Origin: Streptomyces sp. NRRL S-87
GTDB lineage: Bacteria; Actinomycetota; Actinomycetes; Streptomycetales; Streptomycetaceae
Direction of reading: 5' to 3'
Assembly (NCBI RefSeq): GCF_000719335.1
Contig: NZ_JOGB01000061.1
Location: 1-41,650 of the forward strand
DNA: 41,650 bases
In this document: positions 1-8,473 of the stretch, piece by piece
Layout of the letters: each line of letters opens with the position of its first letter
How positions within the stretch are numbered: position 1 is the stretch's first letter
Notes under the pieces: model-generated
What the model was told of the DNA's origin: nothing
Databases searched by the model: none
What the model saw: the letters and a program-made list of their open reading frames with translations, nothing else
Translations under genes and position numbers: made by a program

Positions 1-95
1 AAACGCCCGGTTACATTCCGAACCCGGAAGCTAAGCCTTTCAGCGCCGATGGTACTGCAGGGGGGACCCTGTGGGAGAGTAGGACGCCGCCGAAC
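1..95 (+). rRNA. rrf: 5S ribosomal RNA, 3' portion (truncated by window edge)
   Basis: The sequence matches the conserved 3' two-thirds of a bacterial 5S rRNA: the loop segment around CCGAACCCGGAAGCTAAG, then GCGCCGATGGTACTGCA and the closing GGGAGAGTAGGACGCCGCC. The 5' end lies outside the window. It is directly followed by a very strong terminator, so this is the end of an rRNA operon whose 16S and 23S genes should lie upstream. The exact 3' end (95 to 97) cannot be fixed by eye. Confidence 0.95.
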
Positions 96-103
96 AATCT
101 TTC

Positions 104-154
104 AAAAGGACCCTTGGTCCCAGCGTTCACGCTGGGACCAAGGGTCCTTTTTTG
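104..154 (+). terminator. rRNA operon intrinsic terminator
   Basis: A perfect 23-bp inverted repeat (104-126 against 129-151) with only TC between the arms is followed by a run of T. It starts 8 bases after the 5S end. This is the strongest hairpin in the window and fits the end of a highly transcribed rRNA operon. Confidence 0.95.
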
Positions 155-242
155 TTTTTGCCCCACCCAGATTTGCCGAAGCGCGGCCGGGGGCCGGCTG
201 CGCGAGAATGACAGCGGTACCCCGAAGACAGGAGTCTGACCC

Positions 243-2426
243 ATGTCCACCAACTCTCCCGACGATCGTCCGGAGCGCGAGCCGCGTCGACGCGACGGCG
301 GTGACAGGGGCGGCTACCGCGGGGGCTTCCGCCGCGACGACCGTGGTGGCGACCGGCGTGACGACCGCGGCGGCGACCGCGGCGGCGACCGTGGCGGCTT
401 CCGCCGCGACGACGACCGGGGCGGCTACCGCCGTGACGACCGTGGGCCGCGCCGGGACGACGACCGTGGTGGCGACCGCGGTGGCTTCCGCCGTGACGAC
501 CGTCCGCACGGGGGCGGGTTCCGTCGGGATGACCGCCCCTCGGGTGGTTTCCGCCGTGACGACCGCGCCCCCCGCCGGGACGACGAGCGTGGGGGCGAGC
601 GCGGCTACGAGCGCCGTGACGACCGCGGCGGCGACCGTGGCGGCTTCCGCCGTGACGACCGCCAGGGCGGCGGCGGTGGCTTCCGCCGTGACGACCGCGG
701 CCCGCGCCGGGACGACGACCGTGGCGGCTTCCGCCGTGACGACCGTGGGGGCGAGCGCGGCTACGAGCGCCGTGACGACCGTGGTGGCGACCGTGGCGGC
801 TTCCGCCGTGACGACCGCCAGGGCGGCGGCGGCGGCTTCCGTCGCGAGGACCGTCCGTACGGTGGCGGTGGCGGTGGGTTCCGCCGTGACGACCGTGCGC
901 CGCGTCGCGACGACGACCGCGGCGGCGACCGCGGTGGGTTCCGCCGTGACGACCGTGGTGGTGAGCGCGGCTACGAGCGCCGTGACGACCGGGGCGGCGA
1001 CCGCGGCGGCTTCCGTCGCGAGGACCGTCCGTACGGTGGCGGTGGCGGTGGGTTCCGCCGTGACGACCGTGCGCCGCGCCGGGACGACGACCGCGGCGGC
1101 GACCGCGGTGGCTTCCGCCGTGACGACCGGGGTGGCGAGCGCGGCTACGAGCGCCGTGACGACCGTGGTGGCGACCGTGGCGGCTTCCGCCGTGACGACC
1201 GCCAGGGCGGCGGCGGTGGCTTCCGCCGTGACGACCGCGGCCCGCGTCGCGACGACGACCGCGGTGGTTTCCGCCGTGACGACCGTGGCGGCGACCGGGG
1301 CGGCTTCCGCCGCGACGACCGCGGCCCGCGCCGTGACGACGACCGCGGCGGCGACCGCGGTGGGTTCCGCCGCGACGACCGTGGTGGCGACCGCGGTGGC
1401 TACCGCGGCCGTGACGACCGTGGCGGCGACCGCGGGGGCTACCGGGGTCGTGACGACCGTGGCGGTTACGGCCGCCGCGACGACCGCGACTTCCGCGACC
1501 GCGACCGCGAGCCGATCAAGCGCCTGCCGATCGACGAGGACGTCACCGGCAACGAGATCGACGCGGACGTGCACCAGGAGCTCCTGAGCCTGCCCAAGAC
1601 GCTGGCCGAGGACGTCGCCCGCAACCTCGTCATGGTCGCCCGCCTCATCGACGAGGACCCCGAGCAGGCGTACGCGTACTCGCGCATCGCCCTGCGGCTC
1701 GCCTCCCGCGTCGCCGCCGTCCGCGAGGCCGCCGGCTTCGCCGCGTACGCCAGCCAGAAGTACAGCGAGGCGCTCGCGGAGTTCCGCGCCGCCCGCCGTA
1801 TGACCGGCTCCGTCGAGCTGTGGCCCGTCATGGCCGACTGCGAGCGCGGCCTCGGCCGCCCCGAGCGCGCGCTGGCGATGGCCGGCGAGCCCGAGGTACA
1901 GAAGCTGGACAAGGCCGGCCAGGTCGAGATGCGCCTGGTCGCGGCCGGTGCCCGCCGGGACATGGGGCAGCTGGACGCCGCCATCGTGACCCTGCAGAGC
2001 CCGGAGCTCGCCTCCAACTCCGTCCAGGCCTGGACGCCCCGCCTGCGCTACGCGTACGCGGACGCCCTGCTGGCCGCCGGCCGCGAGGACGAGGCCCGCG
2101 AGTGGTTCGCCAAGGCGCTCGAGGCGGACAAGGACGGCACGACCGACGCGTCCGACCGGCTCGCCGAGATGGACGGCGTCGAGTTCGTCGACGCGCTCGA
2201 CGACGACGCCGACGAGACCGAGGGCGAGTCGTACGAGAACGCCGACGACCCGGAGGTCCGCAACGCCCTGCGCGCCTCGGACCAGGCCGAGTACTACGAC
2301 GAGGACGACGAGGACTACGAGCCGCTCGAGCAGTCCGATGCCGATGCCGACGTCGACGTCGACCTGACCGACGAGGACGCCGGCACCGAGGAGACGGGCG
2401 ACCGGGACGCGGACCGCCGCGCCTGA
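243..2426 (+). CDS. RGG/DDR-repeat protein with C-terminal TPR-like helical domain
   Basis: The 727-residue protein has two halves. Residues 1 to about 425 are an Arg/Asp/Gly-rich repeat built from units such as [10 protein letters not shown] and [11 protein letters not shown], with occasional [10 protein letters not shown] and [11 protein letters not shown] variants. This is RGG-box-like and surely disordered. Residues about 440-650 form a helical region with TPR-like spacing (for example [19 protein letters not shown] and [17 protein letters not shown]). The C-terminus, about 650-727, is very acidic (Asp/Glu). The ATG at 243 has GGAG at 231-234. The next gene is convergent across a terminator, so it is probably monocistronic. 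Its function is unknown. RGG-type tails commonly bind RNA, and the position next to an rRNA operon is suggestive but only circumstantial. Confidence 0.9.
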   Translation: MSTNSPDDRPEREPRRRDGGDRGGYRGGFRRDDRGGDRRDDRGGDRGGDRGGFRRDDDRGGYRRDDRGPRRDDDRGGDRGGFRRDDRPHGGGFRRDDRPSGGFRRDDRAPRRDDERGGERGYERRDDRGGDRGGFRRDDRQGGGGGFRRDDRGPRRDDDRGGFRRDDRGGERGYERRDDRGGDRGGFRRDDRQGGGGGFRREDRPYGGGGGGFRRDDRAPRRDDDRGGDRGGFRRDDRGGERGYERRDDRGGDRGGFRREDRPYGGGGGGFRRDDRAPRRDDDRGGDRGGFRRDDRGGERGYERRDDRGGDRGGFRRDDRQGGGGGFRRDDRGPRRDDDRGGFRRDDRGGDRGGFRRDDRGPRRDDDRGGDRGGFRRDDRGGDRGGYRGRDDRGGDRGGYRGRDDRGGYGRRDDRDFRDRDREPIKRLPIDEDVTGNEIDADVHQELLSLPKTLAEDVARNLVMVARLIDEDPEQAYAYSRIALRLASRVAAVREAAGFAAYASQKYSEALAEFRAARRMTGSVELWPVMADCERGLGRPERALAMAGEPEVQKLDKAGQVEMRLVAAGARRDMGQLDAAIVTLQSPELASNSVQAWTPRLRYAYADALLAAGREDEAREWFAKALEADKDGTTDASDRLAEMDGVEFVDALDDDADETEGESYENADDPEVRNALRASDQAEYYDEDDEDYEPLEQSDADADVDVDLTDEDAGTEETGDRDADRRA
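300..1500 (+). repeat. Degenerate in-gene repeat encoding [13 protein letters not shown] units
   Basis: The DNA here is a long array of near-identical segments built on CGTGACGACCG, GGTGGCGACCG and GGCTTCCGC, in variable order rather than fixed period. Larger duplicated blocks can be seen: the stretch encoding [18 protein letters not shown] occurs twice, and the [11 protein letters not shown] stretch occurs several times. Such an array is prone to unequal recombination, so copy number probably differs between strains. Confidence 0.9.
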
Positions 2427-2446
2427 TCCCCGCAGCACGACGAGAC

Positions 2447-2475
2447 GGGCGGCACCCCCGGCAGGGGTGCCGCCC
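2447..2475. terminator. Bidirectional terminator between convergent genes
   Basis: A perfect 12-bp inverted repeat (GGGCGGCACCCC at 2447-2458, its complement at 2464-2475) has a 5-nt loop. It lies 21 bases after the stop of the RGG/TPR gene and in front of the DUF1015 gene's stop on the other strand. Confidence 0.85.
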
Positions 2476-2536
2476 TTCGGCGTTCCGGAGGCCGACTCGG
2501 CCGGTCCCGGCGGGGGAGCGCGGGCGCGCCGGGGCG

Positions 2537-3808
2537 TCAGTCCAGGGCGCGCAGCACCAGCCCGGTGGCCGGCTTCGGGCCGAACGAGGTGGACTTGCGG
2601 GGCATGGTGACGCCCTGGCGGGCGAGGTCGCGTACGACCTCCTCGCGGACCGGGTGCATCAGGACCGCCGTGCCGCCGTGCCGCTCGGCCATCTCCACGG
2701 TCGCCGCCGTGTCGTGGATGTACGCGATGTGGTCGGGCTCGTCGGGCACCTGCCAGAGGTGGTCGAGCAGCGCGGCGTGCAGGACCGTCGCGTCGAGCCG
2801 GCGCCAGGCCTCGGGCCGGTCGCGGCGGATCGTGCGGTCGAGCAGCTCCGGGTCGGGGTCGGTGACGAGGTGGAAGGAGCCGTCGCCGGTGAGGAGCAGG
2901 GCGTTGCCCCGCTCGGCCGCCTCGGCGAGGGCCGCCATGGCGCGCGGCAGCGGGCCCTCGACGGTCCGGACGCGGAAGGAGCCGTCCAGGGCGGCCAGCG
3001 CCTCGGACACCGGCAGGCGCCGCAGCATGCGGTGGATCGCGCGGACCTGGAGGGGGTAGCGGGCGGTGTCGACCAGGAGGACCAGGCCGTAGTCCCAGGC
3101 ACCGGGCTCGGAGTGCTCGGACTGCAGGCGCAGGTACGTGGCCCAGCGGTGGTGGCCGTCGGCGATGAGCGCCTGGCGGTGGTCGAGGTCGGCGGTGACC
3201 ACGGCCAGCTCGGCCGGGTCGGTGATGGACCACAGGCGGTGCTGGAAGCCGTCCTCGGTGGTCGTGGCGAGCAGCGGCTCACGGGCCACGGTGGCCTCGA
3301 CGACCCCGGCCGCCCCGGTGCGGGTCCCCTCGCCGAGGTAGGTGAGGAGCAGCGGTTCCAGGTTGGCCGCGGTGGCACGCATGAGGCCGGCGCGGTCGGC
3401 GACCACGTGCGGCATGACGTCCTCGTGGGGCAGCACGATGCCCTCGGCGGCGGGGGACAGCGCGAGGGCGCCGATCAGACCGCGCTGGAGGAGGTCGCCC
3501 TTGCGCTGCTCGTACACGTACAGGGCGGGCCGCGGGTCCGGGCTGAGGACGCCCTCGGCGAGCCAGTCGCGCAGGGTGCGGGCGGCCTGGGCGCCGCGGG
3601 CCTCGGGGGTGTCGGCCTGCGGGAGGATCAGCCGGACGATGTTGTGGGGGTCCGCGGACTCGAGGTGGTTGAGGCCGTCGGGGCGTACGACCACGTCGTA
3701 GGGCGGGGAGGTGACGGCGGCCAGACTGCCGACGCGCTCCGGGACATAGCGCAGGCCGTGGAAGGGGATCAGGCGCAGTCCGTGCTCCGCGGTACCGGTT
3801 GTGGTCAT
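2537..3808 (-). CDS. DUF1015 family protein
   Basis: The 423-residue protein has the features of the DUF1015 family: an N-terminal segment with PFHGLRYVPERVG and SPPYDVV, and a central IADGHHRWATYLR motif where the His-His pair is the family hallmark. The biochemical role of the family is not established. The ATG at 3808 has no ribosome-binding site. A -10-like TACGAT sits exactly 6 nt upstream on the minus strand, so the mRNA is probably leaderless. The gene is divergent from the HAD phosphatase gene. Confidence 0.9.
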   Translation of the reverse strand: MTTTGTAEHGLRLIPFHGLRYVPERVGSLAAVTSPPYDVVVRPDGLNHLESADPHNIVRLILPQADTPEARGAQAARTLRDWLAEGVLSPDPRPALYVYEQRKGDLLQRGLIGALALSPAAEGIVLPHEDVMPHVVADRAGLMRATAANLEPLLLTYLGEGTRTGAAGVVEATVAREPLLATTTEDGFQHRLWSITDPAELAVVTADLDHRQALIADGHHRWATYLRLQSEHSEPGAWDYGLVLLVDTARYPLQVRAIHRMLRRLPVSEALAALDGSFRVRTVEGPLPRAMAALAEAAERGNALLLTGDGSFHLVTDPDPELLDRTIRRDRPEAWRRLDATVLHAALLDHLWQVPDEPDHIAYIHDTAATVEMAERHGGTAVLMHPVREEVVRDLARQGVTMPRKSTSFGPKPATGLVLRALD

Positions 3809-3814
3809 TGGTGC

Positions 3815-3820
3815 ATCGTA
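3815..3820 (-). promoter_or_regulatory. -10 element of a leaderless promoter (DUF1015 gene)
   Basis: TACGAT on the minus strand fits the TANNNT pattern of vegetative actinomycete promoters. It ends 6 nt before the ATG at 3808, which places transcription start at or within a base or two of the start codon. No clear -35 was found. Confidence 0.55.
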
Positions 3821-3890
3821 AAGCGCGTCTCGCCATGCGGGATGATCGGGGGAGACGGATTCGGTCGAGATCGGACGAGGGAGCTGGGCG

Positions 3891-4949
3891 ATGAGCCGGG
3901 AGACCAGAACCAGGCCTGCGGGCAGCGGGCGGAGCCTGCACCGGGCCTACGACACGGCTCTGCTGGACCTCGACGGGGTGGTGTACGCGGGCGGGCAGGC
4001 GATCGCGCACGCGGTCGATTCGCTGGGCGTGGCCCGGGCGGACGGGATGCACCTGGCGTACGTCACCAACAACGCGCTGCGCACCCCGGACGCGGTGGCC
4101 GAGCACCTGACGGAGCTGGGCATCGCCACCGCGGCCGGGGACGTCATCACCTCGGCGCAGGCGGTCGCGCGGCTGATCGCCGAGCAGGTGCCGGCCGGGT
4201 CGCGGGTGCTCGTGGTCGGCGGCGAGGGGCTGCGGGTCGCGCTGCGGGAGCGGGGGCTCGTACCGGTGGACTCGGCGGACGAGCCGGAGCTGGCGGCGGT
4301 GGTGCAGGGGTACGGCGGGCCGGACCTGCCGTGGAGCCGGTTCGCGGAGGCCTCGTACGCGATCGCGCGCGGGGTGCCCTGGTACGCGTCCAACACCGAC
4401 CTGACGATCCCCAGCGCGCGGGGCATCGCGCCGGGCAACGGGGCGGCGGTGGAGGTGGTGCGCATCGCGACCGGTGCCGAGCCGCAGGTGGCGGGCAAGC
4501 CGCTGACGCCGATGCACCGGGAGACGATCCTGCGGACCGGGGCCGAGCGGCCGCTGGTGGTCGGGGACCGGTTGGACACGGACATCGAGGGGGCCGTCAA
4601 CGGCGGCGTGGACTCGCTGCTGGTGCTCACCGGCGTGACGGACGCGGCGCAGCTGCTGGCGGCGGAGCCGAAGTACCGGCCGACGTACGTGGACGCGGAC
4701 CTGCGGGGGCTGTTGACGGGGCAGCCCGAGGTGGAGGCGGTCGGTGCCGGGGCCGGCACCGGCATGGCCGGTTTCCGGTGCGGCGGTTGGACGGCGGTGG
4801 CCGGCGACGGGGTGCTGGAGCTGCACGGCGCCGGGGACGGGGGGCCGATGGACGGGCTGCGGGCGCTGTGCGCGGCGGCCTGGACGCAGGCGGGCGAGGG
4901 GGCGTGCGGGCTGGACGCGGGCAAGGCCCTTTCGCTGCTGGGGTTGTAG
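3891..4949 (+). CDS. HAD-IIA (NagD-like) family hydrolase
   Basis: The 352-residue protein carries the haloacid dehalogenase motifs in order. Motif I is LLDLDGVVYAGG with the nucleophile Asp near residue 27. Motif II is YVTNNALRTP. The motif III lysine is in VAGKPLTPMHRETIL, and motif IV is VVGDRLDTDIEGAVNGG. The order and the large cap insertion fit subfamily IIA phosphatases (NagD, p-nitrophenyl phosphatase-like). The natural substrate cannot be read from sequence. About 80 residues after the HAD core form an extra C-terminal segment. The ATG at 3891 has GGGAG at 3879-3883. Confidence 0.9.
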   Translation: MSRETRTRPAGSGRSLHRAYDTALLDLDGVVYAGGQAIAHAVDSLGVARADGMHLAYVTNNALRTPDAVAEHLTELGIATAAGDVITSAQAVARLIAEQVPAGSRVLVVGGEGLRVALRERGLVPVDSADEPELAAVVQGYGGPDLPWSRFAEASYAIARGVPWYASNTDLTIPSARGIAPGNGAAVEVVRIATGAEPQVAGKPLTPMHRETILRTGAERPLVVGDRLDTDIEGAVNGGVDSLLVLTGVTDAAQLLAAEPKYRPTYVDADLRGLLTGQPEVEAVGAGAGTGMAGFRCGGWTAVAGDGVLELHGAGDGGPMDGLRALCAAAWTQAGEGACGLDAGKALSLLGL

Positions 4950-5036
4950 GGGCCGCGCGGCCGGGGCGGGGCGGGGCAGCGGGGGCGCTCGACAGCGCTC
5001 GGGGGGCTCGTGGGCGTCCACCGGGCCTGCGTTTTC

Positions 5037-5055
5037 CGAGGGTAGGCTAACCTAA
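5037..5055 (+). promoter_or_regulatory. Iron box (DmdR/IdeR/DtxR operator) overlapping the promoter
   Basis: The 19 bases match the DtxR-family consensus TTAGGTTAGGCTAACCTAA at 16 of 19 positions; the mismatches are all in the left arm. Two -10-like hexamers lie inside it, TAGGCT (5043-5048) and TAACCT (5048-5053). The second is 6 nt from the GTG at 5060. Iron-loaded repressor bound here would cover the -10 directly, so the importer should be off in iron-replete cells. Confidence 0.85.
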
Positions 5056-5059
5056 CCAC

Positions 5060-6109
5060 GTGTTGGTCGAGAGCCCCCCTGAAACGAGCGCGCCGCCGGG
5101 CGCCGCCGTGCCCCGGTCCGGGTCCGCGGTGCGCGCCGCCGGCCTGCTGGCCGCGGTCGCCGTCCTCGTCCTGGTCGCGGCGGCGAGCATCGCCGTCGGT
5201 TCCAAGTCGGTGTCCCCGGCCGAGGTCTGGCACGGCCTCTTCCACTACTCCGGCACCGTCACCGACGTGGTCGTGCGCGATTCCCGGGTGCCCCGCACGG
5301 TGCTCGGCCTGCTGGTGGGGATCTCCCTCGGGCTGGCCGGCGCGGTCATGCAGGCGCTGACCCGCAACCCGCTGGCGGAGCCGGGCATCCTCGGCGTCAA
5401 CGCCGGCGCCGCGGCGGCGGTGGTGTCGGCGGTCAGCTTCCTCGGGGCCTCCACGCTGCGGGAGTTCGTCTGGTACGCCTTCGCCGGCGCGGCCCTGGTC
5501 TCGGTGCTGGTGTACGTACTGGGCGGGAGTCGCAGCGCCACGCCCGTACGGCTGGCCCTTGCGGGTACGGCGGCCAGCGCGGCCCTGGTCGGCTACATCA
5601 ACGCCGTCGTCCTGATGGACAGCAAGGCGCTGGACCGGCTGCGGTTCTGGACGGTCGGCTCGCTCACCTCGGCCAACGCCGACACGGTGTGGCAGGTGCT
5701 GCCGTTCGTGGCGGTCGGCGCGGTGCTGGCGCTGGCGCTGGGCCGGCCGCTGAACGCGATGGCCATGGGCGACGACACGGCGCGGGCGCTCGGCGCGCAC
5801 CTGACGCGGACCCGGGTGGCCGCCATGCTGGCCGTCACCCTGCTGTGCGGCGCGGCCACGGCCGCGTGCGGCCCCATCGTGTTCGTCGGCCTGATGGTCC
5901 CGCACCTGGCGCGCGTGCTCACCGGCCCGGACATGCGCTGGACCCTCGCCTACTCCGCGGTGCTCTCGCCGGTGCTGCTGCTCGGCGCCGACGTCGTGGG
6001 ACGGGTCGTCACCAGGCCCGCGGAGCTCCAGGTCGGCATCGTCACCGCGCTCATCGGCGGACCGGTCTTCATCTACCTCGTACGACGCCGGAGGATGGCC
6101 CAGCTGTGA
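5060..6109 (+). CDS. FecCD-type iron-siderophore ABC transporter permease (first)
   Basis: The 349-residue protein is a hydrophobic FecCD-family permease. It has the family signatures PRTVLGLLVGISLGLAGAVMQ and LTRNPLAEPGILGVNAGA, the cytoplasmic coupling segment GDDTARALGAHLTRTR, and CGPIVFVGLMVPHLAR near the C-terminus. About ten membrane helices are expected. It should pair with the next permease to form the inner-membrane channel for a ferric siderophore. The GTG at 5060 has no ribosome-binding site and sits 4 bases after the iron box, so leaderless translation is the simplest reading. It heads a three-gene overlapping operon. No binding-protein gene is in the window. Confidence 0.93.
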   Translation: MLVESPPETSAPPGAAVPRSGSAVRAAGLLAAVAVLVLVAAASIAVGSKSVSPAEVWHGLFHYSGTVTDVVVRDSRVPRTVLGLLVGISLGLAGAVMQALTRNPLAEPGILGVNAGAAAAVVSAVSFLGASTLREFVWYAFAGAALVSVLVYVLGGSRSATPVRLALAGTAASAALVGYINAVVLMDSKALDRLRFWTVGSLTSANADTVWQVLPFVAVGAVLALALGRPLNAMAMGDDTARALGAHLTRTRVAAMLAVTLLCGAATAACGPIVFVGLMVPHLARVLTGPDMRWTLAYSAVLSPVLLLGADVVGRVVTRPAELQVGIVTALIGGPVFIYLVRRRRMAQL

Positions 6110-7200
6110 GCGTGACTTCACGTGTGGCACCGGGCGGCGGGGCCCCCGGTGCGAAGGGGGCGCGTCCGCGGACCCGGGTGCTGCGGGCACCGGGCGGGAC
6201 GTCGCTGCGGGTCGAACCCCGCGCGCTGCTGGTCGGCACCGGCCTGGTGGGTCTGGCGCTGGCGGCCGCCGTCGTGCTGATCGGCACCGGCGACTACCCG
6301 ATCGGGCCGCTGGACGTGGTCCGGACCCTGCTCGGCGCGGGCGCGCCGGCCGACGAGTTCATCGTCAACGACCTGCGGCTGCCGCGGGTGCTGGTGGGCC
6401 TGCTGGTCGGCGCCTCGCTGGGGATGGCGGGCGCGGTGTTCCAGTCCGTCACCCGCAATCCGCTGGGCTCGCCCGACGTGCTGGGCTTCGGCTACGGCTC
6501 GGCGGTCGGCGCGCTGACGGCGATCGTGCTCTTCCACGCCGGGGCCACCGCCGTCGCGGCCGGCGCGCTGGTCGGCGGCCTGGTCACCGGCGTGGTGATC
6601 TACCTGCTGGCCTGGAAGCGGGGCGTGCACGGCTACCGGCTCGTCCTGGTCGGCATCGGTGCCGCCGCGATGCTGCTGGCCGCCGTCAACTACCTCCTGA
6701 CCAAGGCGCAGATGGTGGACGCCACCCGGGCCATGGTGTGGCTGACCGGTTCGCTCGGCGGCCGCGACTGGGCACAGGTGTGGCCGCTGCTGGCGACCTG
6801 CGCCGTGCTGTTCCCGCTCGCCCTCGGCCGCAGCCGGGCGCTGCGGATGATGGAGATGGGTGACGACGCGGCGTACGCGCTGGGCGTCCCGGTCGAGCGC
6901 ACGCGGATGCTGCTGATGCTGGTGGCGGTGCTGCTCACCACGGCCGCCAGCGCGGCGGCCGGGCCGATCAGCTTCGTCGCCCTGGCCGCGCCCCAGCTGG
7001 CCCGCCGGCTGACCCGGTCGCCGGGGGCGAACCTGCTGACGTCCGCGCTGATGGGCGCGGTGCTGCTGCTGGTCTCCGACTGGGCCTCGCAGCGGGCCTT
7101 CGGCTCCGACCAGCTGCCGGTGGGCGTGGTCACGGGCCTGGTCGGCGGCGTGTACCTGCTGTGGCTGCTGGTCGGCGAGCGCAGGGCGGGGCGGATATGA
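6106..7200 (+). CDS. FecCD-type iron-siderophore ABC transporter permease (second)
   Basis: The 364-residue FecCD permease carries LPRVLVGLLVGASLGMAGAVFQ, VTRNPLGSPDVLGFGYG, GDDAAYALGVPVERTR and AGPISFVALAAPQLARR. The GTG at 6106 overlaps the upstream TGA (GTGA) and has GGAGG at 6090-6094, implying translational coupling. A longer in-frame extension upstream is rejected because it would run deep into the first permease. It probably forms a heterodimer with that permease. Confidence 0.92.
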   Translation: MSVTSRVAPGGGAPGAKGARPRTRVLRAPGGTSLRVEPRALLVGTGLVGLALAAAVVLIGTGDYPIGPLDVVRTLLGAGAPADEFIVNDLRLPRVLVGLLVGASLGMAGAVFQSVTRNPLGSPDVLGFGYGSAVGALTAIVLFHAGATAVAAGALVGGLVTGVVIYLLAWKRGVHGYRLVLVGIGAAAMLLAAVNYLLTKAQMVDATRAMVWLTGSLGGRDWAQVWPLLATCAVLFPLALGRSRALRMMEMGDDAAYALGVPVERTRMLLMLVAVLLTTAASAAAGPISFVALAAPQLARRLTRSPGANLLTSALMGAVLLLVSDWASQRAFGSDQLPVGVVTGLVGGVYLLWLLVGERRAGRI

Positions 7201-8045
7201 ACGAGAAGGCAAGGGGTACCCAAGTGCAGCGGCTGACCGCGGAGAACGTCACCCTCGGCTACGACCAGCGGGTCATCGCCGAGAACCTGTCGGTGGAGAT
7301 CCCCGACCGCTCCTTCACCGTCATCGTCGGGCCCAACGCCTGCGGCAAGTCCACGCTGCTGCGCGCGCTGTCGCGGATGCTCAGGCCGAGTGCCGGGCGG
7401 GTGCTGCTGGACGGCCAGGCGATCTCCTCGCTGCCGGCCAAGAAGGTGGCGAAGACGCTGGGGCTGCTGCCGCAGTCCTCCATCGCCCCGGACGGGATCA
7501 CCGTCACGGACCTGGTCGCCCGCGGCCGCTACCCGCACCAGGGCCTGCTGCGGCAGTGGTCTCCGGAGGACGAGCGGATCGTCCGGGAGTCCATGGCCGC
7601 GACCGGGGTGGCCGGCGTGGCCGAGCGGTCCGTGGACGAGCTGTCCGGCGGCCAGCGGCAGCGGGTGTGGATCGCGATGGCGCTGGCCCAGCAGACGCCA
7701 CTGCTGCTGCTCGACGAGCCGACCACGTACCTCGACATCCAGCACCAGATCGACGTGCTGGACCTGTGCGCGGAGCTGCACGAGGAGCAGGGGCGGACGC
7801 TGGTGGCCGTCCTGCACGACCTCAACCACGCCGCCCGGTACGCGACGCACCTGATCGCCATGCGCGACGGCCGGATCGTGGCCGAGGGGGCGCCCGGCGA
7901 CATCGTGACGGCCGAGCTGGTGGAGGAGGTCTTCGGCCTGCGCTGCCAGGTCATCGACGACCCGGAGACGGGCACCCCGCTGGTCGTCCCGGCGGCGCGG
8001 GCGGCGCGGGCGGCGCGGGGGGCGAAGCGGGGCGCGGGCGTCTAG
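7197..8045 (+). CDS. Iron-siderophore ABC transporter ATP-binding protein (FepC/FhuC-like)
   Basis: The 282-residue ATPase is complete: Walker A GPNACGKST, Q-loop LLPQSS, signature LSGGQRQR, Walker B LLLLDEPT, D-loop YLD and switch His in VLHDLNH. The C-terminus is an Ala/Arg-rich tail (repeated AARAAR). The ATG at 7197 overlaps the permease stop (ATGA). It completes a permease-permease-ATPase unit whose composition is typical of ferric hydroxamate or catecholate uptake. The stop overlaps the stop of the opposite-strand SCP2 gene by 4 bases (CTAG), so no terminator hairpin can lie between them. Confidence 0.93.
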   Translation: MNEKARGTQVQRLTAENVTLGYDQRVIAENLSVEIPDRSFTVIVGPNACGKSTLLRALSRMLRPSAGRVLLDGQAISSLPAKKVAKTLGLLPQSSIAPDGITVTDLVARGRYPHQGLLRQWSPEDERIVRESMAATGVAGVAERSVDELSGGQRQRVWIAMALAQQTPLLLLDEPTTYLDIQHQIDVLDLCAELHEEQGRTLVAVLHDLNHAARYATHLIAMRDGRIVAEGAPGDIVTAELVEEVFGLRCQVIDDPETGTPLVVPAARAARAARGAKRGAGV

Positions 8046-8389
8046 AGGAGGGCGCGCAGGCGGAGCAGGTCGCGGAAGCCCGCCTCCAGGCGGATCCGGC
8101 CGGCGGCCCAGGCCTTCGCGAAGTTCAGCCGGCCGGCCACCATGGCCACCAGGTCGTCGCCGGTCATCGCCAGCCGGATGTCCGCCTTCTCGCGGGGCGG
8201 TCCGGGCACGGTGGAGCGCACCTCGATCCGGCCGGCCTGGAGCCGGCCGGTGAAGGTGGTGTCCAGGTCGGTGAGGTGGCAGCTCAGGGAGCGGTCGAGC
8301 GCGGCCGCGCCGCGCACGTCGCCGTCGGCCCGGGCGAGGTTGTCGGACAGCTGGTCGAGTGCGGCTCGGCACTCCTCGATGGTCGCCAT
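8042..8389 (-). CDS. SCP2 (sterol carrier) fold small protein
   Basis: The 115-residue protein resembles the SCP2 sterol-binding fold: a strand-rich first half (HLTDLDTTFTGRLQAGRIEV), then IRLAMTGDDLVAMVAGRLNFAKAWAAGRIRLEAGFRDLLRLRALL, which is the typical SCP2 C-terminal pattern (D-L-xxMVxGxLxFxxAxxxGxIrieG). Its ligand is unknown. The CAT complement at 8387-8389 gives the ATG. A TACGGT hexamer 9 nt upstream on the minus strand could be the -10 of a nearly leaderless transcript. Longer upstream frames on this strand cross the next gene and are rejected. Confidence 0.8.
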   Translation of the reverse strand: MATIEECRAALDQLSDNLARADGDVRGAAALDRSLSCHLTDLDTTFTGRLQAGRIEVRSTVPGPPREKADIRLAMTGDDLVAMVAGRLNFAKAWAAGRIRLEAGFRDLLRLRALL

Positions 8390-8461
8390 GGTCCGTCGAC
8401 CGTACCGCAGCGGTGGTGCGGCGCGGTGGGCGCCGGTCGCCGGGCCCGGCCCGGCACGCGG

Positions 8462-8467
8462 TAGCGT
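8462..8467 (+). promoter_or_regulatory. -10 element of a leaderless promoter (Ala-rich protein, tlyA operon)
   Basis: TAGCGT ends 6 nt before the ATG at 8474, and no ribosome-binding site is present. Transcription would start at or near the ATG and could continue through tlyA and nadK. Confidence 0.5.
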
Positions 8468-8473
8468 CGGGGT

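Noticed and set aside
102..3233. Very long open frame (over 1000 codons) on the minus strand across the RGG/TPR gene, and a 500-codon plus-strand frame over the same repeat
   Set aside because: Both translate the repeat into Ala/Thr/Val runs and continue into antisense of real genes. Stop codons are rare in this GC-rich DNA, and the frame at 243-2426 has the ribosome-binding site and a recognisable domain.
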